This document shows, one piece after another, positions 11,644 to 22,953 of a DNA stretch of 64,000 bases. The DNA lies in the NCBI GenBank assembly GCA_001051155.2, contig JYIP02000001.1, positions 1,364,001-1,428,000 of the forward strand, given 5' to 3'. Origin of the DNA: Chrysoporthe austroafricana. Its lineage: Eukaryota > Ascomycota > Sordariomycetes > Diaporthales > Cryphonectriaceae. The notes below the pieces were generated by a model, which was not told where the DNA came from, searched no databases, and saw only the letters and a list, made by a program, of their open reading frames with translations. A program made the position numbers and the translations under genes. Each line of letters begins with the position of its first letter. Position 1 is the stretch's first letter.

Positions 11644-12261
11644 GATGTTAACTGTTGATGGGTCTCTGGATAGGTTTGCGGGATGGGCGGTGGTGAGGCC
11701 AGAATACTTGCAGAACGCGAGCCGTGATGATTCGGGAAGAGTGAGTTTGAGGTTCTCTCTAGAGAGTAGACGCAGTGTCGAATGCGACTGGTTGGTGAGG
11801 AAATGGAGCGAAATTGTACGATGCTGGCGCTGGCGTATGTAGTCGGGTAAACTCTAGCGACAGCATGTGGTGGAACACTACAGCGCCAACCCCTGCATCT
11901 CTGCCCCTGGTGAGCGAGCACGGGCCTGACAGGCTACTGATCCCCTGCAAAGAACCGCGCCCAAGCTCCCACGCCGGCAGGCATCAGAGGTGGGAGAGCT
12001 CGGAACTTTGCGACCATTGACTGAAGTCATTGATCTCCACGGCCAGAATACCCCCTTCCAAGCATTCCTTGTACTCCGATTCTTGGGGCTCGCAAGCACC
12101 TTCCAGAGCGCACTCCGAGGACCGTACACTGGAACAGGCCAGTTGACCGTCACCATCATGTTTGAGTGAGTTTCGAAGCAGAGATTTCTCTCTCAAGAGG
12201 TAACGGGTGACATAGCTGATCGTCGTCCAGCTCAGGTTTCTTCCGATAACTTAGCTCTACA
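11644..12261. other. Divergent intergenic region
   Basis: Promoter interval between the coiled-coil gene (minus) and the CIA84-like gene (plus). Short antisense frames at 11640-12196 have no domain signal and lack consistent codon bias. No specific regulatory site recognised. Confidence 0.45.
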
Positions 12262-14745
12262 ATGCGGTCCAGTCTGTCGCGCAGGGTGTGCCGACGACTT
12301 CTGGCCTCCCATGGCTTTGCCTCGCCAGTCTGCGCGCTCTCCGGACCGAGCCATGCTTCCCTCTCCCTGGGGCCAGCATGCCCCCGCCGTGTCTTGGCCA
12401 GGCATCCACCACGAAGGACCTTTATGAACATGTGGAAGAAAGAGCCGAGAGAGATCAAAGATGCCGGATTCGAGCCCGGATTTGCCACGTTTGTCGAATT
12501 TCGTGCGCACTCGGTCGAGGGCACTAGACTGCCTTCTAATGAAGAGCTGGTGCAGGCGTTCCGGGCGTTCTTCGACTCCAAGCTTGCACACAGGCGAGCC
12601 GTCAACTCGTCTGAGGCTTTCGTTGCCCGCCTGGTTCTCGAACATCTGCAGTCAGACAAGACGGAGGAGTTGGCGCTGACCCACCAGGACTTACAAAAGG
12701 CCCTGAGGGCGATCGCAACGCCGCGTTCCAAATGCGTCTCTCGCGACCACTGTGAAATTGCCACAGCCTTGTATGACGGCATCAAGGCCGCAAAGCCTAG
12801 CTCGAAGGTGCTCAAGGAGGGAGAAGCTGCGCGTCAGGAAATAAATTCCGCGGAATTGGAGCTCTATATCACCGCTCTGACCAGGTTCGGCGGCGCAATG
12901 GAGGCATCGCAAATCCTATCGAAATTACAAGACCTCACGCACCACTCCACATTGACCAGACCAGAGAAACTCTTGACGCTTCACATGCTAGTTCTCCGAG
13001 GGGTTGCAACAGAGCGGCAGGAGTCACCCGAGATATATGCAAAGAAGCTGGACGAGCTCGGCTTCGAGTACACTTCGGAATTTCACGAAATAATGACAAC
13101 ATTCTTTGCTGAAACGGAAGACGACGCCAATGGACAGCTCCATGAATGGTTTATAAGACCGATCGCTGGGGGCAAGATGGCAAGGCCAGAGGCCTATATG
13201 AGTTTGATCAGGTTTTCTTTCAGAACAGGCTGTCAGCCGGACTGGCTGCAGACGGCCATGCAGGAGCTTTGCGACTCTAACCCGCCTAAGATCTGGTGGG
13301 ATGTTGTTCTAAAGTGGGCTGTATACCAGGGCAAGGACATCAACCATATTAAGCACATGGTCGATGTCATTGTCCAATTAAATCCAGGGAATGAGTACAT
13401 CGGCGCAGATACCTTCACGATCAATGGTCTAATCGAGGCCGCGGTCGAGACCAAAAATGCTCTCCTTGCTGAAAGAGCAAATGCTCTGTCCTCTGGGATG
13501 GGCCTGAGGCCAAATGCGAGGACATTTGCGCTTCTTCTTGAAGCACGTATCATTGGGCACGACAAAACTGGCGCTGCTTCTGCTTTTGAGGAACTCATCC
13601 ACGGTGGCCGCTTACAGTCAGGGTCGAAAAACGTGGATACCGTCAATTTATACCTGAGACATCTGTGTAATGCAGATTCCACGGACTCCCAGAGGGTCAT
13701 CGACGTTCTGAGCAGTGTCGAGAGCCAGCAGGGTGAGCTAGAACCCGATACAGTCGTGGCGTTGTGCCTGAAGTTTCTGAAGGACGATAAGGCCATGGAG
13801 GTTGTGGATACACTGGGGCTGCACCTGAAAACGTTCAGCATGGACGAACGGCAAATCGTTCGGGAGGCTTTCTTGGGATACTGCCTCGACAAGAATGTCA
13901 GCACTGCAAGGGCATGGGATGGCTACTCGCTCATGCGCCAGTTCTTTTCCGAGACGCCGAGGCATGAGCGGGTACAGCTAATGGAGGGGTTTTTTGGCCG
14001 CAAGCGTGCCGACATGGCCTCTCAAATCTTCGGTCACATGCGCGCTCACCCGGATGAGAATATCCGACCTGATCTCGATGCCTACGTCGTCTGTCTTGAA
14101 GGCTTGGGTGCGGTCCCCGACGCGGAGAGTCTAGGTATGGTCCACAATATGTTCAAGATGGACACGATGATACAGCCCAACGTGAGGCTGTTCAACGCCT
14201 TCATGATCGCTTACACCGGCTGTGAAGAGACACGGAGGGCCTTTGATTTTTGGCAGCAGATCTCAAACCTTCCAGAAGGTCCGACATACCAGAGTTTGGA
14301 GCTCGTTTTCCGAGCATGTCAGAAAATGCCGTTCGGGTACGACAAGGCCAAGGTCATCTGGGAGAAGATGCAGAGACTAGAGGTCGAAATACCTGAAAGA
14401 GTTTACGATGCGTATATGTTGATGCTGGCTGGCCAGAGGCAGCTGGATAAGGTAAAGGATATGTTGCTCTCCAAAGAAGTTGAATACAGCGGCAAGTTGA
14501 CCCCTCGCCTGTAAGTCGTCTACCCTATCATCCATGATGTTTTCAATGTGCCCGTCAGCTTACGTAGACGCAGGGTTGCATACATCTTCAACGCAATCCC
14601 ATTTGCAGACCTCCAGCAAGCCTACAAAGATTGGGCAAAACTAGAGTTCCCGGACAAATGGGACAGACTCAACAAGTACAAGACAACGAAGACAGTGGAG
14701 GGCACAGATCGGATCTCGATCGCAGCCGAGAGGCTAAAAGCTTAA
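12262..14745 (+). CDS. PPR-type mitochondrial protein, complex I assembly factor CIA84-like
   Basis: Two exons, 12262-14510 and 14574-14745, joined through ct|g; 806 aa. The N-terminus is Arg/Ser-rich, without acidic residues for about 50 positions, and reads as a mitochondrial presequence ending near RRTFMNMW. The body is all-helical with degenerate pentatricopeptide-like units, for example PNARTFALLLEARIIG, RPDLDAYVVCLEGLG and QPNVRLFNAFMIAYTG. Length, architecture and the C-terminal block (VAYIFNAIPFADLQQAYKDW) resemble Neurospora CIA84, which binds the membrane-arm intermediate of respiratory complex I. I recall the family rather than aligning it. The PPR character is clear; the CIA84 assignment is moderately sure. 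It could instead be another fungal mitochondrial PPR factor for RNA maturation. Confidence 0.75.
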
Positions 14746-14862
14746 TAATAAGACAGCAGTACGGCATTTTTGCGGCGGCACATAGATCCATGAGCATCTC
14801 GATGCATATACAGCCATCTGCTTGTCCAAGTGTACATTCTTTTCGCACATCGCAATGTCTGT

Positions 14863-15864
14863 CTATTGAACCTTGATCTTGTTGGGGTTGGGCTCGGGTA
14901 TCCTGCTGTTCTGATACCTCGGCCCAGTCCTGGACTGGCCGAAGAGAATTTCCGGGTGTCTATGCGTACTGGGGTGTATGCCCATTCCAATTGCCCTCCT
15001 GATAGCCTTAGCCATCTTCCTCTGGTTGACAGGCCGGAGCCCGGTTTCGTTTGAGTGCTTGATCCGTCCCATCTCGGTCATAAACTCAGACATCATTGCA
15101 AAATTCTGCAGCGAAAAGGATCAGCGAGGAGCTCAATCAGTCGGGACCGACGTTTGGAAACAATGTCAAGCGAAGAGCATAGAACCGCAGGACGATGGTC
15201 TCAACAGCATCACCGGCGCCAGCCCTATAAACCCCGACTCCACTTGCCCCCCCGGCCCCCCACACAGAGGGAAGGAAGTAAATGCACGCCACCTACCTTG
15301 TAGTGATCCAGGGGGTTCAAGCCCAAGATGTCCAATATGTCCTTGCTCGGCCTCTTGGGTTGCCTCCACTTGAGCATCTCGACATGGCTTATGTCGTGCG
15401 GCGCATAGACGTCGCCCGTCTTCCAGTTTCGTGTCATCTGCCGCGCCATGTCATTGCGCTCCTTCGTAGTCCTGGTCTTTTCGTCGAAGGTCTCCTTGTT
15501 GTGCGATATGTTCTCGAACCCGTTGGACCGCTGCAACATGGTGTAGAGTGCCTGGCCTGGCTGGGACGGCGTGAATGGGTTGTTCGGCGAGGGCGTGCTG
15601 CTGCTGGTGCTTTTGTTCGCAGCAGCGGCATTAGAAGGCTTCTCATCAAAGTCGAGGAGTGCTTGTGATGCGGACTGTCCACCCGCGCCGAGGTCCTGGA
15701 CTATTGTAGAGGTGGTGGTTAGCTTGAGGGTAGGTCGTGGGCAGGAGGGCAGATGTGAACGTACGGCCCCCATTCTTCGAGGTGGAGGAGATGGGAGCTC
15801 CTGTTTGGCGCCTGGACGCCTGGAACGACCTCAATAGAGGTCGTAATGACGGTCGTGGAGGCAT
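14863..15864 (-). CDS. rsm18: Mitochondrial small-subunit ribosomal protein bS18m (Rsm18)
   Basis: Component of the 37S mitochondrial ribosomal subunit. Three exons: 15864-15765, 15700-15297 and 15105-14863; 248 aa. MPPRPSLRPLLRSF starts a basic, Ser-rich mitochondrial targeting region. The S18 core lies at the C-terminal half: DVYAPHDISHVEMLKW, then NFAMMSEFMTEMGRIK and TGLRPVNQRKMAKAIRRAIG, which carries the S18 signature for RNA contact, followed by GIHPSTHRHPEIL. The middle is a Ser/Pro/Asn-rich linker typical of fungal versions, which are much longer than bacterial S18 (~75 aa). The 3' end converges on the PPR gene with 117 bp between stops. The start is 260 bp from the oppositely oriented IMP3. 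Confidence 0.93.
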
Positions 15865-16124
15865 TTCGATCTGTACGTGGCTTCTCCGTTGAGATCGGAA
15901 GACGAAGTCAACCGTTGAGGTGGAATTAAAGATGCGCGGCGACCGAAGTTTTGGCGGCAGGCTCAACCCGACGCGGGAGCCAGGCGCGAAAGTGGGTCCG
16001 CTAAAATCAGCCTGGCTTGCTGAGTTTGAAGATCTGAATATTGCCTTCTTCAAATCTCAACACGGAACATCAATCGTTTCGACTTCTCGTCTGCACAGAA
16101 TTTGATACGTCAAATACCGCCAGG
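15865..16124. promoter_or_regulatory. Bidirectional promoter, rsm18 / imp3
   Basis: A 260-bp interval between two divergent start codons must hold both 5' UTRs and the promoter of each gene. No canonical TATA box stands out. Antisense open frames crossing it are extensions of the rsm18 frame. Shared regulation is inference from spacing only. Confidence 0.5.
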
Positions 16125-17001
16125 ATGGTTAGGAAACTCAAGTACCACGAGCAAAAACTGCTCAAGAAGACAGACTTCATCACATACAAACAGGTGCGTG
16201 CCTCACGCGTCTCCCACCTTCGAGTACGAACCTGACTTCGACATGTAGGACAATGGTCATCGCGATCACAATGTCATTAGACGTACGTTCATCTCTACTG
16301 CTCGCGGTATTGGAGCCGAGTAATCATGGAGGGTGGCGGATCAGCGGCCTCGGCGAAAGAGGGTTGTCATGGCCGGATTGACAACCTCTCGCAAGCGACG
16401 CAGTTCTCCATTTGTATTAACTCTTCTTCGCAGGGTATATGATCCAGAAGCCAGAGGACTACAACAAATACAACCGACTATGTGGTGTAAGTGTCACAAT
16501 GAGCCTCTGACGCGCTGCTGAGGAGACTGACATCATTCTCTTCCAAGTCTGTCCGTCAGTTGGCCCATCGCCTCTCACTCATGCCGCCAGAGAACGAGGT
16601 CCGGCGAAAGCATGAGAAGCTGCTGCTCGAAAAGCTCTACGACATGGGCATTCTCTCGTCGACATCCAAGCTGAGCGCTGTCGAGCACGGCGCAACTGTC
16701 TCAGCGTTTGCCCGGCGTCGCCTTCCCGTGGTCATGACACGCCTCAGAATGGCGGAGACTGTCGTACGTACCTCTGCGGAGATCTCAGGGAGTGCAAAGC
16801 CTACCACTAACGAGTCCACAGCAAGCTGCTACGAAGATGATTGAGCAGGGTCACGTGCGAGTCGGCACCGAGACGGTCACAGATCCGGCCTTTCTGGTCA
16901 CTCGCCAGCTTGAGGATTTCGTCACCTGGTCAGTCGGCAGCAAGATCAAGCGGAACATCATGCAGTACAGAGACAAGCTTGATGATTTCGAATTGCTTTG
17001 A
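16125..17001 (+). CDS. imp3: U3 small nucleolar RNP protein IMP3
   Basis: Nucleolar protein that binds U3 snoRNA and helps it pair with pre-rRNA in the SSU processome. Five exons: 16125-16193, 16249-16282, 16434-16486, 16548-16763 and 16822-17001. The joined frame gives 183 aa, the same length as yeast Imp3. The start [15 protein letters not shown] and the block [16 protein letters not shown] are diagnostic. An S4 RNA-binding domain follows ([16 protein letters not shown], then [14 protein letters not shown]) and the protein ends in the conserved [11 protein letters not shown]. Five exons in under 900 bp make it the most intron-dense gene here; intron 2 is 151 nt, longer than its neighbours. 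Confidence 0.96.
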
Positions 17002-18002
17002 GAGGCATTCTTTGGAAAAGCCTGCTCTTGATTTCATTGCTGAGCTCACCTTCGCAAACAGAGCCAGACAGGATCTTTGAGGATGGTCTGAGCGACCTAC
17101 ATTGAACCCTGGCGCTATTCAACTGGACTAGTGCAAAGAGTTGCCGGCAGCACTCTTGACGGCAACAAAAAGCAACGCATCTACTCGGTACCAATCGCGG
17201 TGGACTGGAACACGTCTATTTCAGGCAACGATTATTCGAAGGCTTGTTCGGAATACTCCACCACGGGGAACACGCCGTACAGCGTCATCGTGCGATGCTA
17301 ACTGCAAACGCCCAAGTGCCAGAGGAACGAAAGTTTGACTGTTGCACGGTAGGCATCATTTCGAGCTAGAAGTTTCAGAAGGACACTAAGACCGAGGATT
17401 GAGGCCACCAAGGCATTGTCGGTCGCATGAGCACCTTATCGGCAACAATTGTCGCTCGCATTGCTGCGCCACCATATCTTGCAGCCAACCGCATGCACTA
17501 CACACACTCAAACACGCAATTCTTCCACACCATCACGGTATCCTCAACGCGCTTGCGGGCAATGTATCAATTGCAAAGGATTAGTGGAACTGCGGTATTC
17601 TACGGTATGCGTGGATGTTGGCTCTCTTCACTCGTGAAATGCAATACGGCAAAAATCAACAATGAGACCGGCATTCCGTCGTTCTAGATCTTGAAAAGCG
17701 AGGTGCAGGATGGCGCGCAGTAGAGGGCTCCGACAGAAAACAGGGTTTGACATGTTTGGGGCGTTGCAATGCGGCTGGAGCATGAGCCGCCGCCGAGGGA
17801 TCCAACCTGCATCTGCCTGCATGGGGGCTATATGCCTGGTGCCTGAGGCCGACAGTGGTCGTCGGCATAGCCATCAAGACGGACCGAAGCTATGAAGTAG
17901 AGAATATTACCGAGTATAAGAGGCATGCCACTATCCGACCTCTGGTGTGACTTCACTTTGTCTCCTTATCAGTATCCTTGAACCTGGAAATCACCAGTCA
18001 GG
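17002..18002. other. Intergenic, no gene seen
   Basis: About 1 kb between IMP3 and the T5orf172-type gene. Several 60-90 codon open frames exist on both strands, none with domains or good codon use. The final 100 bases before 18003 contain a TATA-like gagtataaga at about 17912 and could be the promoter of the downstream gene. Confidence 0.4.
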
Positions 18003-19857
18003 ATGTCATCTTCACGCTACCTCGTCCAAGATCCCGTCGAGAATGATATCTTTCATTTCAGATCGCAGGCCCATCTCTGTGAATTCCTCGGCATACAGGG
18101 TCGCTTCAACGACTGCATCGCATACGCTCCGTACGCTAAGAATGCTCCCCACTGCTCAAATCGCCTCAACAGAGACCACCTGCGACAGAAGTCCCAGCTA
18201 CTCAATGAGTTGATGGAAGTCAAAATTCCTTCTAGTCGAGTGTGCTCTCTCCTGAAACGAATATCCTCCTGCGTTGTGTGTGGCATCACCGGTCGGCATC
18301 AATCTCAGGCACAGGGCATCTTCGAGGCATGGTGCCGCAAGCTATGGTTTGACTATCTTCAGGCAAATCAACTGGATCCAGATCTCTGCCCAAGGTCCCA
18401 GGGTCAATTGTCAAAGAGAATCTGGCAAAGAGATCTTGAGATAATTCGGACCGAACAACAACAGTCCGATTCTGAATTCGAAGAAATCACAGATGATGAG
18501 ATTGACAGCAACTCTGATGATTATGATGAAGACGATTCGGATGCTCCCACGCCAGATACCACCATCTCAACTCTCGAGGGCCATGCTGACTTTGGCTCTG
18601 ACTCCACTTTACGTCAATCCAGTCGCAGCGATGCTGTTGTTGAAGAACCCCTAGTGACTAAACCATCCACAGTTGGTTTTGAGGATGTCAGTTCTATGGC
18701 ATTATCACTGAATGTCAATATAAGCCAATGCATCGCGGCACCATCGACCTCCCATGTCGATTACCGCGCAGCAGCACAGAGCTCCTCAAAAAGGTTACAG
18801 GTCTATCGAGATTCTCCTCCATCACTACCCGCTACACGAGGACCGGTCTCCACACTGAAATCCCAAGAAGTTCGTCCCGCTCTCGGTTGCCTGAATGGAA
18901 ACACTCTCATCAGCCGTCAGAAAGGAAAGTCACTACCAATTCACAATGAACCGTGCGCTAGCAATACATTCACCATTCAAATCGAAGGCTCTCTGGCGGA
19001 GACTGCATGTGCGGCGGCTGCGAGCAGCGAGTCCGAGCAATCGAGACAGCACGAGGGATTAGATCGGGCAGATGATACTCCAAGGCCCATGGGTCCTACC
19101 CCGCCGAGGTGTGCTGAGGGGCGTGAGATTGAGGCATATGGAGCCGCGGCCCACGAGACTGGAGTCGGCGAAAGTGAGGCTGTTGGGGTTGAGAGTGACG
19201 GCTTGCTGACAGCCAGTGATGCAAGGGAAGGCGAAGCGAATAAATGCGGCTCAACTGATCAAGGGATGGAAGAGCAGCACCTCGATGCAAGTGTCGAGGT
19301 GCATCCTCCTCAGCTCTCCTCTGAAAAACAACCTCAGCCTATTCTAAACACCGTCCAACAATGCAGCAGCAAGCCAAAACGCACCGTAGGCTGGCTCTGT
19401 GCCTGCCCTCGTCCCAGTCTACCAGGCTTTCTCAAAGATTGGCTACCACAACGCCTGCGTCAATCTTCACCGTTCATGGCCGCATCCGGCTGATTACTGC
19501 CGCGCCTACTAGATGCGCGTTTGCAGTCACCTAGCGGACTTGATGTCGTTCCCATGGCCTTACCCTACGCAGCTGACCTCATGGAAAGTCTGATCCAACA
19601 AAAAGTTTGCTCGCACATCGACACATCCAGAACCCTTTGTACAGGCTATTTCAGCAACACAGGAGACGCAGCGAGCGCTTGATGAGTGATTTGAAGTAGG
19701 CGTCGGGAGCGAGAAAGCAAGGGACACGATCGTTTTGCGGGCTCTGTTCAGCGGACAAAGACCACACCAGGCCTTCGAAAGAGTTGCCAATCGCCACGCG
19801 GAATTGGCGGAGTATTATGAACGCCGTATAGCGGGGAAGGGTGAGTCATCTGTTTAG
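18003..19857 (+). pseudogene. T5orf172 (GIY-YIG-like) family gene, C-terminal domain broken
   Basis: An intact 496-codon frame (18003-19493) carries an N-terminal Cys/His region (DCIAYAPYAKNAPHCSNRL then CVVCGITGRHQSQA) like that of mould proteins ending in a T5orf172 domain, a GIY-YIG-related fold. An acidic, disordered middle follows. After VGWLCACPRPSLPGF the frame should enter T5orf172, but the expected match appears one base out of frame at about 19430 (SKIGYHNACVN) and hits TAG at 19510. Further pieces follow in other frames: AADLMESLIQQKVC, then FEVGVGSEKARDTIV just after a TGA at 19687-19689 where the family usually has Trp. At least one frameshift and two stops are needed, so I read the domain as decayed. 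The N-terminal frame may still be transcribed. Family identity is by memory of its motifs. Confidence 0.6.
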
Positions 19858-20068
19858 TTACTTGTTATGTACTATATTGAGGATGTGGGAGGGCTGGAAT
19901 TTAGCTCGGTGCCTGCTTCTCGGGTAAGATTGCTCGTTTGATGATGAGTCCCAGCGGCTGGCTCTGCGTCGAGTCTCAAGTCACATATTATTCCTACAAT
20001 TTTGGACAGATACGAGCGTATCGGACAAAATGCAACAATCTACATGTTGATCATGCTCAGACGGAAGA

Positions 20069-21728
20069 TCACCTATGCTCTGTTAGCCTGAGAGAACTCC
20101 GTCCCCAACTCCATCTGCTCACCTTCTCAATATATCTCGCCCCGACAATAATGCCATCCTCGTCCTCGAACTCGCTCTGCTCTCCGAAGTCTTCATTGCC
20201 GTCATCTAGACACGTAAGACACGTCTCGGCAACCCTGGCGTATTCCGTCTCCATTACTCTCGGCAACTCACGCTGTGCAAGCTGCAACAGATCGGCTTTC
20301 GCCGACAGCAGAACATACCTCAGCAGCTGACGAGAGTTAGCATCTGATGGGACACCAAGTAAAGTAGATGCTCTGGCAGGCTGGTGTCTGGCGGAATACT
20401 CAATGGAGCTTCTCCAGAAGCCAATCTCGAGCAGTACGACTCCGAGGCTGTATATGTCATGCTGCATGATGTATTTTTCCTGGGGACTGGGGCCTTGCCG
20501 TTCAGGATGACGGTACAGATTGCGCTCGAACGTTTCGTCACCTAGTCTGTGCGTCTCATTTTGCTCCTTGTGGAAGACCTCAAAGCCGACAAGGAATGCA
20601 GACGAAGACGGGAACCCAGGGACAGCTTCAGTTGAGAACCGACTCGGGCCGAATAATTTTATGAACGAACCCGAAAGTGTGGACAAATCCTACGGCTTTG
20701 GCCAGAACTCTGGCCAAGAGTAACCGATGTGTGAGGGTGTTATGAGGAGGAGTATTGAGCAAGACGTCACGGAGACTGCGAGGCTGGGATCGACCAGGCG
20801 GCACACCAAAGCCGTGATTGGAAACCCGTGTCTGGTGATCCAATGGCCTCAGTGGTGAATCCTTCGCAGTTGAGGAATCCGAAAGTGTTGGGGTCTTTAT
20901 ACTGCAACTTTCGGGCAAGATCGCGAACCTCTCGCTTGACGTCGTTGTATCTGGCCAGTGGCGGGCATTTGATCTCGTTCACGATGAAGTGGACAGGGCC
21001 CTTTTCGGTAACAGTCCAAGTATTTGAAGCGTCACAGATCGGGATCTCAATGATCTGCAGCTGGCCATTAGAGATTTCGGGGATGTGATTGACTCTCGCG
21101 CATTCGAGGCTCCTTGAGTTGTGTTCTTGCAATGCAGCTCGAATGGATAGTATTGAAGGGGTTGTCTCCGTGATCTTCGGCGCATCTCGAAGCAAAGCGG
21201 CATCAATACGTGGATTCGACATCCTCAAAATCAGGAACCACGTCATATCCGCGTTGTTCATCCAGGTCTCGAGGTCCTGAAGAGCACGGTCAAGGCCTCC
21301 TTTCTCGAAGGCGAGCTTCAATCGCTTCGCTTCGAACACGCCGCCGTCTTGATGCATATTTTGATCGGCTGCTGGCTTCATAAGGCCCTTGAGGGTGATA
21401 TCGACCGCCTCAAGTTTGGTCTGTAGTGTCGAAAGTGTGCATTCATATACTGCTCGATGATGTTCTTCCAACATTGGCTCGAGATTTTTCACGTTGTTCA
21501 GCTGCTGCTCCAGGCGAAACCAGCCATTTGCGCCTCGCAACAGACACTCAGAGATCTCGTTCTGTGCATTTCGAAAAGCTGAACAGAATGTAGCGAGTTC
21601 CTTACCATATCTAAGGATCCAGTTAGCACAGACGGCACAAGTCGTATGAAAAGTACAGATTTTCAATACTTGAGGCACAAGTCCACGATCCCAGGGACAG
21701 CGGGGGTGAGCCCTGCCGCTTCAGCCAT
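20069..21728 (-). pseudogene. HeLo-like / protein-kinase-like gene with two frameshifts
   Basis: Matches a large mould family with an N-terminal HeLo-like helical bundle and a C-terminal kinase-like domain, related to regulated-cell-death proteins. Exon 1 is 21728-21670 (start MAEAAGLTPAVPGIVDLCLK). A 59-nt intron with a GCTAAC branch site follows, then an exon from 21610. The frame runs to about 20825 (NTFGFLNCEGF), continues one frame over as GVPPGRSQPRSLRDVLLN to FVHKIIRPESVLN (20628), and then in the third frame as SSSAFLVGFEVF and QHDIYSLGVVLLEIGFW to 20069. No GT-AG pair can bridge either shift, so both look like real indels or assembly errors. The kinase catalytic loop reads HKIIRPE with no HRD Asp, so even the intact protein would be a pseudokinase. 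The true C-terminus is uncertain; a donor lies after YIEK. Confidence 0.65.
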
Positions 21729-22207
21729 TGTGCGTTGGCGACGCGAATCTCAAATACAGATCAGAATGTCAAAACTCCCCTGAAAATTTACTCATCTCTT
21801 CAATCACATTTCACCAGCATTCAGTCAGCTCGGAGGTTAGGTGCGGACGGTCTACGGGAAACGCTTTGTGGAGGCGCAGCCTTGCTTAGGCATCGCCAAG
21901 CCCCTACGTCTGCACGTATTGATAGTACCTCTAGCTGCTTATAGGCCTCTAGGTTATCCAAGGCAGACTCCGAAGCGCCATGTGCTATTGTACATATTAT
22001 TTAGAGCGCTAGCTGGAAGAGCCCCTGGTGGGTGACATACATATGCACTTCCCCCTCAGTCCAGCCCATATCATTGTCGAAGCCACGGCCCCGCTGCGAG
22101 CCTGCCGCTGAGGCGCCTAAGAGATGGCATTGAGAATGTCTCGATGGGACTGGGTCGGTTATACTTCAATTTCGAATGTTCTACCCGTCATATGATCTTG
22201 TCCCGCC

Positions 22208-22585
22208 ATGAGCTGCAGCGACGCGACGCTCGAGACCTATCTCCGCGAGCTACCAGAGCTGATCTAGGAACGCATCCGGGGTTCAAGACTCGAGGCGTCC
22301 TCCCGAGCGGGTGCAGATGGACGAGCTCGTACTCATCATCCCTTGCTGAATTTTCGAAGCGGTCCAGAATCAGAGGTGTGGCAAGAGGAGGATCGTCACT
22401 TGGGCAAAGGTGGCAATGAATCAATCGTTGTGCTACAACATAAAGTCTGGCCGCTGGCGCAGACCGGTCGTCCACCCGAGCGTCGAGCCGTGAAAATCAT
22501 ACCGATATACGAGAGATACTGGAAGTATTACTTGCGTGAGCTTGATTCCATGACCAAGTTCTCCATTGAGCCGCGGATGCCCTAG
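22208..22585 (+). pseudogene. Protein kinase N-terminal remnant
   Basis: One frame from ATG 22208 to the stop ending at 22585, interrupted by TAG at 22265-22267, reads through a start-like segment (MSCSDATLETYLRELPELI) and then the beginning of a kinase N-lobe. Visible are a glycine-loop-like LGKGGNESIVVL and a VAIK-type lysine in RRAVKIIPI, followed by the alphaC region YYLRELDSMTKF. The C-lobe, catalytic loop and DFG are absent. Beyond 22585 I see only weak coding traces up to about 22800. TAG from CAG would fit a C-to-T change at CpA. It is most likely a dead fragment of a fungal Ser/Thr kinase. Confidence 0.5.
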
Positions 22586-22953
22586 ATATCTGTTGACCTC
22601 TCATGAGAAGTGGTGATGATTTTCCATGATCTTTGGGATGATGTTGGTTACAAGGATACTGCACTCCAGATCTTGCAAATTTACCCGAACAACGGGGCTG
22701 CGCTATTCTTCTATACGATATCAAATAGCAATCGAGAATATCAACCTCGAAAAGTTTCACTGTGAAGAGCTCATCGACACATCAACGACGAGAAATGCGC
22801 GTCCCTGGAATCATTCCATGCCACTCGGACGTCAGATTTGACACAGATGTATATTTAGAAGGAGTTGTACCTCTTTCCTCGATTTTCTCGCGGCGATGAG
22901 ACCATCCAAAGCTGGTCCTCACTCTCACCTTCGGTGACGGTCCTCTCACCACC

